Assembly (NCBI GenBank): GCA_024500155.1
Contig: CM044857.1
Coordinates: 40,752,001 to 40,816,000, forward strand
Length of the DNA: 64,000 nt
Origin: Chenopodium formosanum
Lineage: Eukaryota; Streptophyta; Magnoliopsida; Caryophyllales; Amaranthaceae
Direction: 5' to 3'
A model generated the notes under the pieces. That model saw nothing but the letters and a program-made list of their open reading frames with translations, had not been told where the DNA came from and did not search any database. Of the stretch, positions 12,706-25,900 are shown one piece after another. Every line of letters begins with the position of its first letter. Within the stretch, counting starts at the first letter, position 1. The position numbers and the translations under genes were made by a program.

Positions 12706-12967
12706 AAAACGATAGATTGATACTAAAATCAAAATTTTTAATGCTTGTTTACTTAATGTTAAATATTTTTTAATTGCATGTCAATACAAATCATGAAAAT
12801 TACATATTTCACAAGTATAAATCAAGACAAATACAACAAAAACTAAATTGATAGTTTCTATTTTTTTACATAAGTGTAAAGCTACGGTCAAAATTAAGCC
12901 TTATGTGTATCATACTAGTTTAGAAAAATTCAAACTAGATTACACTAAATAAAATCATACCAGTTTT

Positions 12968-13006
<39 letters not shown>

Positions 13007-13616
13007 CAATACATCTTATTTTAGGCGTAAAGAAATGTTCAAAATACTCCGTAGTTACTGAATGACATATAATACCTTCATTTCTATATACTGTAATAAG
13101 ATGTATTTCTATATGAGTTTGTTGGACAAAGTATATCATTTTCCATATTGGTTAATTAAACTTTAAGCTTTGAATTACGTAGTGGTTTTGCACCTATTAA
13201 TAAATTTCAAAAACAGACTGCATTGAAGTAGTAAAGAGATGAAAATTCCATTACTGGAGGATAGTTGTGAGCTTGTGATATGTTTTAATGTAGTTCGATT
13301 AAAGTGACTCCAACAGGGAGGGGACTGGAACATAATGTCCCCATTCAAAACTGATCTTCGAATTCGGATTATCCCAAAGGGTGAACCGGGTGGACCAAAA
13401 AAAAAAAAAAAAAAAAAAATTCCTCCAATAAATGTGGCCTTGTAATAAGGAAATAACATCAGGCCCAGCCTTGTAAGCATGCAAATATGCAATAGCCCAA
13501 GTAGCAGTTTTGATTTTAACATTGTAGTGTCCACACTGTACAAGTCTACAGTATATAACTATATAAAATATAGAAATAGTCAAATAGATAGATAGATAGA
13601 TGAAGAATTTTTAAGA
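11975..13616. other. P-protein 3' UTR region and intergenic DNA with long A tracts
   Basis: The 3' UTR probably ends within a few hundred bases of the stop. A CCCT-repeat tract lies at 12119-12160. Pure A runs of about 20-35 bases occur at about 12672, 12969 and 13398. These could be retroposon tails, but no LINE or SINE body was recognised next to them. Open frames through the A/T tracts are low complexity. Confidence 0.5.
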
Positions 13617-13820
13617 TTTCAGAAAGAAAAAAGAAAAAAAAAACATTTTCCAAATATATCACTTTATAGTGGTTTAATGATTAATGTTTGGGTATAATAA
13701 GCATTCACTTAAATTATTAGGTTTTCAGAAAACAAAAAATTAAACATTTTCCTAAAATATATTACTTTATAATGATTTAGTGATTAATGTTTGGGTATAA
13801 TAAGCATTCACTTAATTAAG
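13617..13820. repeat. Tandem duplication, about 105-bp period, two copies
   Basis: Copy 1 (about 13617-13721) and copy 2 (about 13723-13820) both start TTTCAGAAA and share ACATTTTCC, then GATTAATGTTTGGGTATAAT and AAGCATTCACTTAA, with scattered substitutions. Non-coding. Confidence 0.85.
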
Positions 13821-14558
13821 TGATGGAGAGTAAAACGTAACACAATAATTAAAATCGACTTTTATGCAACAATGAGTATTTGTTAGTTTGTTATGTGTAG
13901 GTATTGTTTGGTTCGTCTCAATGAGTATCAATATAGAAAAATCAAATTAATACTCGTTATAATTACTTATACAGTAATACATAATTAGCTATATTTATGG
14001 TTATAATTTTGTATTGACAAATGTGCAGAATGAAAACGGAAACACTTTTTAGAAACAAAGGGAGCATAAGTGTTTAGTTAGTAGTTTAGTACCAACCAGG
14101 TCTATAAATAAATTTATAATTACATTAAATATTATATTAATAAAATCATTTTAGTTATCTTAATATTACAATGCCAGCATCAAAAAATATATATACTCGC
14201 CTACTTGGTAAATATTTTAATGTGTCTCCTAAGGTAACAATTAACCCGTGATTTTTCATCCTTTCTCAATCCCCATCCTATTATGTTTTTTTCTCACATC
14301 GGTATCGACATTCTCACACCACGCTGGTAGTTATAATAATACAGTGAAAACTAGTGGTAGGGACAATCAATCTCAGTGTAGGTGAGGTGGGTTGTGGCTG
14401 GGGTTATTTTTGAGATTATGGTGTGGTGTACTGGTGTGGGTGGCTAGGCCAGGTTGGGTAAAAATGATATTATTTACTTATATTTCAGACCTCAACTTAA
14501 ATTAAATTAAATTACCCTTACACCTTATAATATTAACCTTATCTAGGCACGGCCTTAA

Positions 14559-14710
14559 GGGTCTGTTCTCTTCAGCTTATTTTCACTTCACTTCAGCTCT
14601 AATAAGTTCAGTTCATTTCTTAATTTCCTTCTCTCATAAAATATTCAGTTCAGTTCGATTCAACTCAGTTCCAATAAGTTCAGTTCAATTCAGTAAATCA
14701 GAACAGGTCC
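14559..14710. mobile_element. Tourist-like MITE with internal TTCAG repeats, copy 1
   Basis: Starts GGGTCTGTTC and ends GAACAGGTCC, flanked by TAA on both sides (14556-14558 and 14711-14713). TIRs of the GGGNCTGTT type and a 3-bp TAA/TTA target site are typical of PIF/Harbinger Tourist elements. The interior is made of degenerate TTCAG pentamers running in one direction on each side of the centre. Related copies lie at 34023 and 58368. Confidence 0.85.
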
Positions 14711-16213
14711 TAAATTAACTTAAGATTTATTATTATATATTCTTATAGTTTATACAATCTACAAATCTAAGGTGACAAGCATGCAAAGTAACAGAAACCC
14801 TGAAATATCCCTCAAATAGAGGGAGGCCTAACCGCCTATGGCAAACAATTAACATGCAAAACCACCTTGCACCACATGAAGTAGACTAGCTACCCCAAAA
14901 TCAGGCTGGCAATTGGCAGTGATGGCAGCAAATAAAAATCAGCATATTCAACAATGTACTCAACTGAACACGCAGAATAATACGCTGAAACACGGTTTGT
15001 TACTTACTATTCTTAGATTTAACAATTGGGATGTTTCCAAAAATAGACATATATACATAATCGTATGTAATTGGTTGATAACGTTACTTCTTGTTGCCAT
15101 AAAAGAAAGCTAAGTTAACCACATGCATGCTACAGTTTAAATTTGACAACTTGGCTAGTACGTTTTTGATAGCAACTTTACCTTGAGCTTCACATTACAG
15201 CCAAGAATTATATAGGAAAGTCAATATTTGCCAACTCAACCACAACTTGTATCATCAACTTCTAGTGTTAAGTTGTATTGTATATATTCATACGGTTTGT
15301 CAAAAAATAGTTGTATTCATACGGGTATTTCGTATGCTTTATTTTAATCCACACCCTTCGTATTTGAAATGTAATACAAAAAGTAATTTTACATATTATA
15401 TAATTAATAAATTACACTAATTTGAGAAGAATTACTAAAAAAATCGAGAATAAGTAATTTTTTGGTTGTTGGGTAAAAAAAAATGAGTCTAATTTCTTCG
15501 GAAATAATATTTCAATCTTTTTTAATTCTTTGTTTTATTCTCATAAGATAATTATATAATTATTGAAAATTGATTAATAATAACCCGGTTTTACTGTAAA
15601 CAATTTGTGCATTGTACGAACCAAAAAAACTAGTTTTTAACATGAATAATAAAACCAAACAAATTAAAAATGCAATGCATTTATATCATATTGTAAAATA
15701 TCTACTATATTTCATGATGCATTTAGTTAGATCATAATATTTTAAAATTATATTATACTAATTTATTTTTTGATGCATAATAAAACCAAACAAATTAAAA
15801 ATAAAATACTAATTATATTATACTAATAATTATATATTATGTTATATTCGAATTATTCAATAACCAGATTTACTAATACTATTTTTTATAACTAGTACAG
15901 TAGTATTTTGATGGAAGTTGAAAGTTTAAAACTTCACCAATTATTGTAATAAAAATATATGCATATAGATCTATCATATCTTGAATAAAACTATTTTTTA
16001 GGTATGAAGATAACTTTTTCTTTTTGGAGGGCACGAAGAAACCCTTCTAAATTAAGAATAAATTAACATCAAGTGTGACCAAATCCTTTGGGAGGGAAAA
16101 TAATCGACATCGTCAATAAACAATTGATGAAGACTGCCCCGCCACCATGGTACATAATTCGGTCACCAAATTTGAAAAATATAATATAATACTTGTACAT
16201 AGTAACTACTATA
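14711..16213. other. AT-rich intergenic DNA, nothing recognised
   Basis: No frame with family resemblance or paired splice sites. A phrase containing CCAAACAAATTAAAAAT recurs at about 15654 and 15785, a small local duplication. Confidence 0.5.
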
Positions 16214-16231
16214 CAAATATTCCAACGTATT

Positions 16232-16283
<52 letters not shown>

Positions 16284-16310
16284 TATTATTATTATTATTA
16301 TTATTATTAA
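16214..16310. repeat. (AAT)n followed by (ATT)n microsatellite palindrome
   Basis: About 14 AAT units run straight into about eight ATT units, so the tract is self-complementary and could form a hairpin. A T homopolymer of about 40 bases follows at about 16447-16488. Confidence 0.9.
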
Positions 16311-16441
16311 TAAAAAAGATAATTAATAAATTAAACAATGAGTATTAAATACGATCACAAGCTTCTCATTTCCATGTATTTCCCACTTGGGTGGCTGAGC
16401 TTTAGAATAGGCCAATTGTGGAAAATAATCTCTTTTTTTTA

Positions 16442-16490
<49 letters not shown>

Positions 16491-16865
16491 AAGATGATGG
16501 TATTGCTATATTAACATATTCTATACTTTTATTTGTCTGCCTCTTTATTATGAATCTATGTTCCCTCCCTTAGAAATTAATTATTACGAAGTACTTGTGT
16601 GTATTTTCTTGTTTATTTAAACACTTTGCTAACTTTTAAAATAGGGATGACAGGTGAGTATAATTTGTGAATGTCGTATGGTATCCGTTTAAGTTGAAGT
16701 AGGTAATAAAGTATGAGTTTATTGGGTAATAGATATAAAGGTTAAATTCATAGTCACTATGGGTGATGCCAATATGTGGTACAATTACAAGTTGTCAATA
16801 GATTTTTTTTTTTACATGGTCTCTTCTCATATCTTTAATCTCATTTCTTGCAAAAAAAGAAACGT

Positions 16866-17923
16866 TATTATTATTATTATTAAATCCTTGCTTCACCCTA
16901 TTTTCAAGAAGGAGAAAAAAGTTTGTAATGTAAGATTCTTCAAAAAAAAAAAAAAAACGGTATAACATGCAGATTATACTAAAACATGATTTTCATGCAC
17001 CATATAAAATTAAAGCTAAAGAACAAAAGTCTTCCACAAAACCTTTCTCTATACATTTTTTGTTATTGAATTAACTATCACATGGATCTTGCTAACGATG
17101 GAATCCTAATCACAATGAGCTAGAAGCATAAAATGCACAAATAGAGTCATTATGGATCGATTAATTTAAAAACAACTATTACCCTTTTATAAATATGCGA
17201 TGATGTCACTCAAACATTGCATTTGGTTAATGTTTATCAAATCTTAGAACAATCCTATTAAGAGCTAGTAAATTCGTGCTGCAAAAATTTTACAAAACAG
17301 ACATCATGTACACATTAAGAGATTCAACCCCACATTTCAGCAAATCCTTCTACCCATAGAAGAAGAGAAGTATAGACAAGTATGTTACTAATGTGAAGAG
17401 AAAGTTAATGTCATCATCTTTGATCTTGTTACACTACTATTATTAAGTCCTGCTTTACCCTGATTTTAGGAAACAATAATTGTAATTTACAATTTTTGAA
17501 AAAAAAAAAATACTTATAAATGCAGATTTTGTTGAAACACAAATTCCACACATTATAAAGCTAAGGAACAAAAGTTTTCCACAAAACCTTTTCTGTAGAA
17601 TTTTGTATTTTTGAAACAACTATCCATGAATCTTGTCATTAATGAAACCAATCACAATGAGCTAGAGGTGTAAAATGCGCAAAAGAAGTTATTATGGATT
17701 ACTAATGACAATAGCTAATTTAAAATAATTAATTACCTTTTTATGATATCTGATGATGTCACTCTGTCATCAAATACGGTTAATAATTATCTCTATTTCA
17801 AGGAAATGCATGAAACGGTCCTATTAAGAGTCAACAAACTCACTTTACAAAAATTACACGGAACATACATCATGTGCACCATGAGATTCAGCCCCAGATG
17901 CCAGCAAATGCTCTCCTTATAAA
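16866..17923. repeat. Old tandem duplication, about 570-bp period, upstream of the kinase gene
   Basis: Copy A (about 16866-17352) and copy B (about 17436-17923) share an ordered set of phrases: GAACAAAAGTCTTCCACAAA / GAACAAAAGTTTTCCACAAA, CACAATGAGCTAGA, GATGATGTCACTC, CCTATTAAGAG, CATCATGTNCAC and GAGATTCANCCCCA. There are many substitutions and indels between them. Non-coding. It ends about 540 bases before the kinase ATG. Confidence 0.8.
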
Positions 17924-18461
17924 GCAAACACATGCGTTTCACACATTCACAAAACCCTTAATCGTAATCGCTGGATCCCTGCAGCGTCAACTCAGAATAA
18001 TAATCGGCGGATCGTAAAGTGAACCGACCTTCTCATTTTTTATTTTTTATTTAGTGTTTAGAGAGCCACAAGGACAGGGATGAGAATCGATCGACCCTCT
18101 TATTTGACTTAGACTAGAAAACCCATGTTCTTTTTATGGTTAGTTTTTGAAACTTCGGAGAAATGAAAGGTTAAAGTGAGTGGTAGTGGTATTGGAGGGA
18201 AGCAAGATAAGAAGAAAGAAAGTGAAGGGTTAAAAACCAAGTAAATTCGAACACTTTAGCTAAAAACTTGAACAACCAAAACCAAAAAAAGAAAAAAAAA
18301 AAAGAAAAAAAAAGTGAGAATCTCAGAAAACAAAAAAACCAGAAGAAGAAGAAGAAGAGGAGAGAGAAAATTGAACCCCCAAAAGTTGAACAGCAAAAAC
18401 CTTTCCCTCTTTCTCTCTCTTCAATCGCCATTAATGTAAAGCTCGAGCAACAACAACAACC
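17924..18461 (+). promoter_or_regulatory. Promoter and 5' leader of the Raf-like kinase gene
   Basis: AT-rich, then an A-rich and GAAGAA-repeat leader (18285-18365) and CT-rich tracts just before the ATG at 18462, whose context is CAACAACC-ATG. No clear TATA box; TTTTTATTTTTTATTTAGTG near 18036-18055 is the best candidate. Confidence 0.35.
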
Positions 18462-21400
18462 ATGTCGAAGATGAAGCATCTACTACGGAAGCTACACATC
18501 GGTAACGACCATCACAATCGCCATCACTCGGCGGCTCGTCGGATACCTAATAATCGGACTCAGGAATCGGAGACTTCAACGGCGACTGCGACGACTCCGC
18601 CGTCGTCTTCGTCAACGTCGTCATCGCCGCCGTCGGTATCTTCGAGTGATCGGACAGTAAGGGAATCGACGGCTACGACGCCGGCGACGGAGAATGTTGG
18701 TGGAAATGTCAATAGAAGAAATCCTGCTGATTTTAATTTGATTGAGGAGGATTTTCAGCTTCAATTAGCAATGGCGATCAGCGCTTCGGGATCCGAAACT
18801 CGAAAAAACCGAAACGATGATGAATCCGACCAGCAGATCATGGCTGCTAAGCAATTGAGTCTCGCGTGTTCGCCATCGGTGCCGGATAATGAACGATTGA
18901 GTGAATTTGTGTCGCTTAAGTATTGGGTTAGTCTTGCTTTTCCTAATTTTAGGTCATCAATTTTGAATTTTTTTGATATACAGTGCTTTATGAATGAATT
19001 GAGCTGAATTGATGGTATTTTACTGGTAATTTAGGTATTAATGGCATGTATATTTGGTTTTAATTTGTATTTCAAAGAAGTAAGTATATGGTTTCTCCAT
19101 TTCAAGTGTGAAATTTAAGCAAAGTAAAGGTTTGTTGCTGGTTTTTGGGTTTTACTTGGGGTTATGTTAATTGCTGTGATGTTTGTGGCATTCGTGTATT
19201 GAAAATCTCGATTAGGTTCATTTCAACTATAGATAGCAAGTGGTAAATGGTAATGGGACAAGCTAATGCTATTTATGAAATATACTCTGTGCAGTTAGTG
19301 AATGTATTCGAATTTGTTGCTCTTTGCAGAACTACAATGTTGTTCAATACGATGAAAAGGTAGTAGATGGGTTTTATGATGTTTATGCTGTCACTTCGCA
19401 TTCAGTTGCACAAGGGGAAATGCCGTTGCTTGTGGATCTCCAAGCTGTTTCAATTTCGAGTAATGTTGAATATGAAGTTGTCTTGGTGAACCGGTCTATT
19501 GATGCTCAGTTGCAGCAGCTTGAGAATAAAGTGTATGCTATATCAGTAGAATGTAAGGTTCTGGGACATGGGATGTCTTTGAATGATTTGATTCAGAGTT
19601 TGGCTAATCTTGTTGTTGATAGAATGGGTGGTCCTGTTGCTAATGCCGAAGAAATCACAAAGAGGTGGCGAGTGAGAAGTAATCAGTTGAAAGCTTCTCT
19701 CAACACCATTGTTCTTCCTCTTGGTTGTCTTGATGTTGGGCTATCACGACATCGCGCTTTGCTATTTAAGGTTTGTGGGCTTGTACCTTTGTTCTAGAGT
19801 CTCAATTTTCTTATAATTTTATGACATTTTGTTGCAAAATCTCTCTTTTATCTTTATTATAAAATCATAACAAAGAGTCTTGATGTTTGAAATATACACA
19901 ACTTTGATGATGGGATTACTAATGTCACAAAGAGTCTTGTGGCAAGCTGTGGACTGGTTTTTGCCTAGATGTGAATAACTAATTGGTTATCTTGTGAAAA
20001 TTTTAATTGTTTTACATGCCATGTAATTTTAGTTAACTTAATTCGGTTGGCTGATGTTGATGCTGATAGTAACTACATAAGCTGTTAAAGTTTTATGTAT
20101 CTTATGGATTCTACATTCAGACTAATTTCTCAGTGTAAAGCCTTAATTTGAAATGTTGACTTGATACTTGTGTATCTAATCAGATGAGATATTAAGAAAT
20201 CTACTATGTAGCTACCACTTCTTCGTTCCTCTATGGATAAATATTCTGTGATTTTACATTTTTACATAATTATACGTGAAATGCTATATTGAAATGAACC
20301 TTTTTACTAAATTTGTGACAGAAAGTTAGAGATGAATATTTGGATAAGTTTAACTCTTGCAAAGTTGGAAAATATGTTATGGAGGGAAAAATCCTAGCCG
20401 GTGGATATTCTTGCCTTTCAACATTTTTGGCTATCCTTGTTTGCAAGGCATGGTTAGCATGATTACTAAGAAATATTTTTAAACTTAATTTTTGATGCCT
20501 AGGATGACTTTTAGGTTAAAAAAAAATTGTGTACTTACTTCCTTTATTGTTTTGCATAGTATATGTGAGATGTGGTTTTATTTTTTTATTTTTTTCTTTT
20601 AGTGGTTTAAGAGGGCTGACTACTGTTATTGGGCTCCCTTCCTGTTTTGGTTTGTTTTCTGCTATCTTGCATTGTATAATTTGCAGTATCACATAATCAC
20701 CTGTTTTGCTAGCCTGCTAGGGACTCATTTGCTAACATTGATCACACTTATTCATTTGTATGTTCTGTAATATGCTTTGTTCCTGTATATACTTACACCA
20801 GAAAGAAATTCAACAATTTTTGTACCAGGTCCTGGCTGATAAGTTAAATCTTCCATGTATGCTTGTGAAAGGGAGTTTGTATACTGGCACTGATGAGGGA
20901 GCAGTGAACTTAATTAAATATGATGATGGAAGGTAAGGTTTATTGCTTTTGTTTTTGGAAGTCTGTAAAATTGTGGGGTGAATTTTCAATCAATTTGCCT
21001 TTTCAAATGCTTTTTGTGTGTCCTTCACTCCTTGAACCCTGAGTGCTATCTTCCTTTATATGCAATCTTGCTTGGTTGGGAACAAGTGCTTTCCTTTTAT
21101 CTTGATGTTCAATTTTTATTGTGTTATATTGCAGTGAGTACATAATTGATTTGATGGGTGCTCCGGGGGCACTAATTCCTTCTGAGGTACCTAGTAGCCT
21201 TCTTTTGGACACTGCTCTGGAAGCAAGGGGCTTGTCTGATAGCACTGCTGCTGTCAACAACTTAAGTTTGGTTTTGGACAAAGTGGTTCGGTTGGATGGA
21301 GATTTACGTAATATTGTCGAGGTTCCTGAAGTGTTTGGCTCCAATTTGAAAGAAGCAGCTTCCTTAATCCCACAAGCAAAACAAGTAAATGAGATTGCTG

Positions 21401-22946
21401 TTAGATCAGATTTGAGTGAGAAATCTGATTACACTTTTGAGCAGTCTTTTAGGCCGGAATACAATTTGTACGATTGCTCACCAAGTTCTGTTGAAGAAGC
21501 ATCGCTGGCACAAGAAAAGAAAGTCAAGGATGTTTCAAAATATGTAATTAGTGCGGCAAAAGATCCTGAATTTGCACAGAAACTGCATGCAGTTTTGTTA
21601 GAGAGTGGTGCTTCGCCTCCAGCGGATTTGTTTATGGATATGAGTCCTAGTATTTTACGTGACAAAAGATTGCTTGAACTAATTCAACCGGTACGACGAG
21701 AATTACTCTGTTACAACCCAGAGGGTCAACCTAGTTACGAGATGCCAATCGTATGCAACTCTGGGGTGCAGACCTTTAATGACTGTGAGAAGCGTGAACA
21801 GAATGTTGATGATGCAACACAGCAGCATTATCAACAGGATGCAGATGCTCCTTTTTCTCCTAAGCCTAATGCTGAGAATACCGTTCTTGCTGCAACCGAA
21901 TCCAACAAAATGACCACTAGTGGCGCTACAGGTGTTGCTTTGTTTTCTAAGTTATTAGTGAGTAGACAGAGGATTTTAGTATAAGGGTGTATTACTTATT
22001 AATGTTCTTTTACTGCAGGTGACTCTTCCAGTGGGTTAGCTGGTCATGATGAACTGCCTTCTCGGAATTCCAGAGGAAAGATTTTGAACCAAACTGGATC
22101 AAATGAAGAGCCCAGTTCTCAGTTGGAGACTGCCAAGAGACTTCCTTCTGATAACCAGAATGAGGGCCTTAGCCCCGTCTCTAGTGAAGGAGTCTGCCCT
22201 ATGCTTGGTGAATTTGCAGAATGGGAGATACGATGGGAGGATCTGCAGATTGGAGAACGAATTGGAATAGGTCAGCTTCTCTACATCCTCATTCAGCTAA
22301 AATCTGATGTAATTTAGGGTTAAATACTTAATTTTAAAATAACAAACTAGTGTGTGGCCTAGGCGATGCCCCGGGTTGCCAATTTGTACTTGTTTAATTT
22401 GCTAATCAAATTCGACTGTTTAGATAGTAAGACTTGTTGGTTTTGAGTTTAAGTCTTGCTATAAACATTTTTTTAGTTGTCGAACTCAATCATTACATAA
22501 TGGAAACAAATAGTATAATAAGACACAAATTAACTTATCTAAGTTAATTATAATTTTGTTTGATAAAAAAACACAATTAATAAATGGCTAAGATGGTAAG
22601 ACTCTTAATTTAAGACTTGTTGGTCTTGAGTTCAAGTCTTGTTATAAGCATTTTTTTAGATGCAAACCTAATATATGTGAAAGTGACATGTCATGTTTAT
22701 AATCACATGTGGCGCATATTGTTGACATGTCGAACTTGAAAAAGGTGACACGTGAAACATATTCTGTTTTAGGAATGCTTTTTAATGTATAAGTATAGAT
22801 GTGTGTTATGGCCTCTCCCATCTTTTTGTTGTTTATTTATGATGGATTGATTTTGACTTGACTCAGTTGTTTATTTATCGAAAAACTAAGATCATAGGAT
22901 ATTATTTTATTGAAAGGGTAGGTGTGATCAGAAATAGTGAAGCTTT

Positions 22947-22988
<42 letters not shown>

Positions 22989-25900
22989 AAACGAAAATAT
23001 AGAAACTTTAATGAGACGATGAATTTATCATAAACCTTAAGCATTTGCTTAGGCCTTCATATCCTATTATGTGATATTCAAGTTAATGTATAGAATGCAA
23101 GACTCCAAGTGTAATTTCATAGATAAGCATATAACTTGAAAGTTTTCTAAGATATACCGAGCTGACTAATGTACTTAATTCACATCCTTATGTCTCCTAT
23201 ATGATGTGATGCGGGAGCTAAATGCTGATCCAACTATAAATATTTCATTGATATCCTTGGTTAATGGAGCTGACTTGTATTTCAAGTTTAAAAACCTTGT
23301 GTATTAATATTTGGGTAGATTGGATGATTATTGGCTTGGCAGATATGATTCATGATACAACATACAAGTTTGAGTTTTTTCTCATTGTATGTCATTTGTG
23401 GTTGGGTTTTAATGCATGTTGATGTACACCATTATTTTGGGGTTAGATCTCTCTTTGCTCCTAACTAAGATGTGCTAGGAGAGTAGCAAATGAAGTAGAA
23501 TAGTTATAGTTTAATTAATATTAGGAATAAGTAAGTTTAGAATTTAAGTTCGATTAAGGGTAGCAAGAATGCTTATGTTGAGATGGAAGTGTGGGAACAT
23601 CTTGAGTGATAAAATTAGGAATTTATGTATTTGAAGTAAAGATGGAGTGACAGATATTGAGGTTTTGGGAGAATCGACTACATTGGTTTGGGCATGTGAG
23701 ACGTCAACTAGATGATGCCTAGTTAAGGAAGTTGAATAGTTGGGATAATGGAGATTTCAAAAGGAGTCTAAGAGGCCTGAGATGACTTTGATAAAAGGCT
23801 TTAAGAATGACATGAAGAAGGCAGGTTTGTGGGTGCATTTAGCAATTAGCATTAGATAAGAACAAATTGAGAAAAGGGATCTATGTGGATCATCACAAGA
23901 AATTAATTCTTGGTTAATGCAGCTGGCCCCATACATTTGAGAATTTAGCTATGCAATTTTTTTTTTTTTTTTTTGTTATTTTTTTGTTTAGAGATGCCTA
24001 AATAGTGTTCCACTTAACATTAAAAGTGTTATTTTCTAGTATTATTTTAAAGAATATTCAAGAACCTCTGGTGACGCTTTCATCTTTTTCATCACACATC
24101 TTTGGCAACAATATCTTAAATGTGTGTAATAAAAAAATTATAAAAGTTAATAATTTGACAGTATTCATTGAGACAAATTTAACAAGATATACTTCGCTTT
24201 CTAGATGAAACACTCCTAAATTAACACTATTCACACACTCTACAATCTTTTTGTTTTTAATGATTCTTTCGTAAGAAAACACGTAATCATTTGGGGTTTT
24301 GATAGATTTATCTTAGTATATATTTTCAATATTATTTTTTAAAAATATTATATGCATTGGTAAGCTTGAAAGATGAAGAATTTTATCTAATAAAACGGAG
24401 GAAGTATATGTATATGTATAGGAAGATAGAAAGTTAGAATTCTTTTGGTAATCCCACGGTTTTGATTAAAATCCTTTGTTGTTGGCCTTGCTGCCTTGAT
24501 AATTAGCAACAAATTAAGTGTTGCAATTATTTTCCAATTTCTTAAATATATAATTTTTTTGATTCATATTGTGATGACATATTAGGATTAGGGATTGAAT
24601 TTCTAGACTTTTGGGGTGTCGGGGCTCCTTTTATTTTTTTTTTTTTTTTTTTGGGGGAGGGGGGGGGGGGGGACTTAAAAATAAAGAAATGGCAATAAGA
24701 TCATTAGCAGGTGGTTTATGAGATTAGGTGATGCAGGAGCTAAAAGATGAATCCGACATAATCATTAGCTATTGGATTATTTAATAGGTTAATTAGTATT
24801 TTAGTGGCATGATAGATATGATCATTGGAACAACTTGCATTCTAAAGTCTTTCCATGTCATCTGCTGTGGGTTTTACTACATGTTGATGCAACATTTTTT
24901 TTTGGTTGGACATGGTTTGTTCCTAACGAAAAAATGGCTTTGGCATTATATCTTATCAGGGAGTAGCATATTCATTTACTCCCTCTATGCTCTATCCTCA
25001 ATTTTAATTGTCACGCTAACTTTTATGGCTTGAACCGAATATATTTTATTACTCTCTTCCCACTACCAAAAGTAAGGGTCCTACACCCATCACATTTACT
25101 TTTCTTCTAAAATTTTATAGGTAAGTCAACAAAACAACTTCACCTAAAACTTTATGCAAACCTTTCTGAGACGATTAATTTGGGACGGAAGAAGTATTTA
25201 TTTATAGTTTGCTTGATCTTAGACATCTTTCAGAGTTACAGTGGACAATGTTCCATGAAACATTATGAGGGTGTAATTTCATTTATTATTTTCATTTTGA
25301 ATTTCAATAAAACTAGTTTATTTGGCTGTTTCCGGCTACATTAATCCATATGATGTGTGATATTTCTTGAAAGATGGAGATATATGGGAATACGAGTTTA
25401 GCTTCTATGCTTATATTGAGTAAGTGAATACTTGAAAAGAATTTGAACAGATTGCTAATCTGAATATATGTGTTTATCATATTAAAATCAAAGATCAGAA
25501 TCTTTCTTAAGAGACTGTCCTATTTTCATCGTAAACCACTTATTCCTTCCATCCATTTGAAGTTCTGTATAGAGTCATCAAGATCCATAGCATAATGATT
25601 AATAATTAATTATTTTGACTTGTATGCATTTATATATTTTTTTGATCGGTGAAAATAATATGAGTTTTCTGGTCTTATCGTCATCACAGGTTCCTATGGT
25701 GAAGTTTACCGTGCAGATTGGAATGGCACTGTAAGTACTTTTTTCGACGCAATACATATTTTGCTGTGACTTCTGTAGTTTTCCATGGATTTGCATGCTT
25801 GTAATTTATGTATTGTTGAATTTTCTGCCCCTTTTATCTTTAAATTCTTGTTTGTGCTGTTAAGGCTCATACATTAGGGGTTTGTTGGAGGAGTTTGACA

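Noticed and set aside
13175..13583. Minus-strand frames of 94 and 122 codons
   Set aside because: They run through an A tract (poly-Phe), and no conserved domain or splice context is seen.
18171..18479. 102-codon minus-strand frame rich in Phe
   Set aside because: Antisense of the A/GAA-rich 5' leader of the kinase gene; low complexity.
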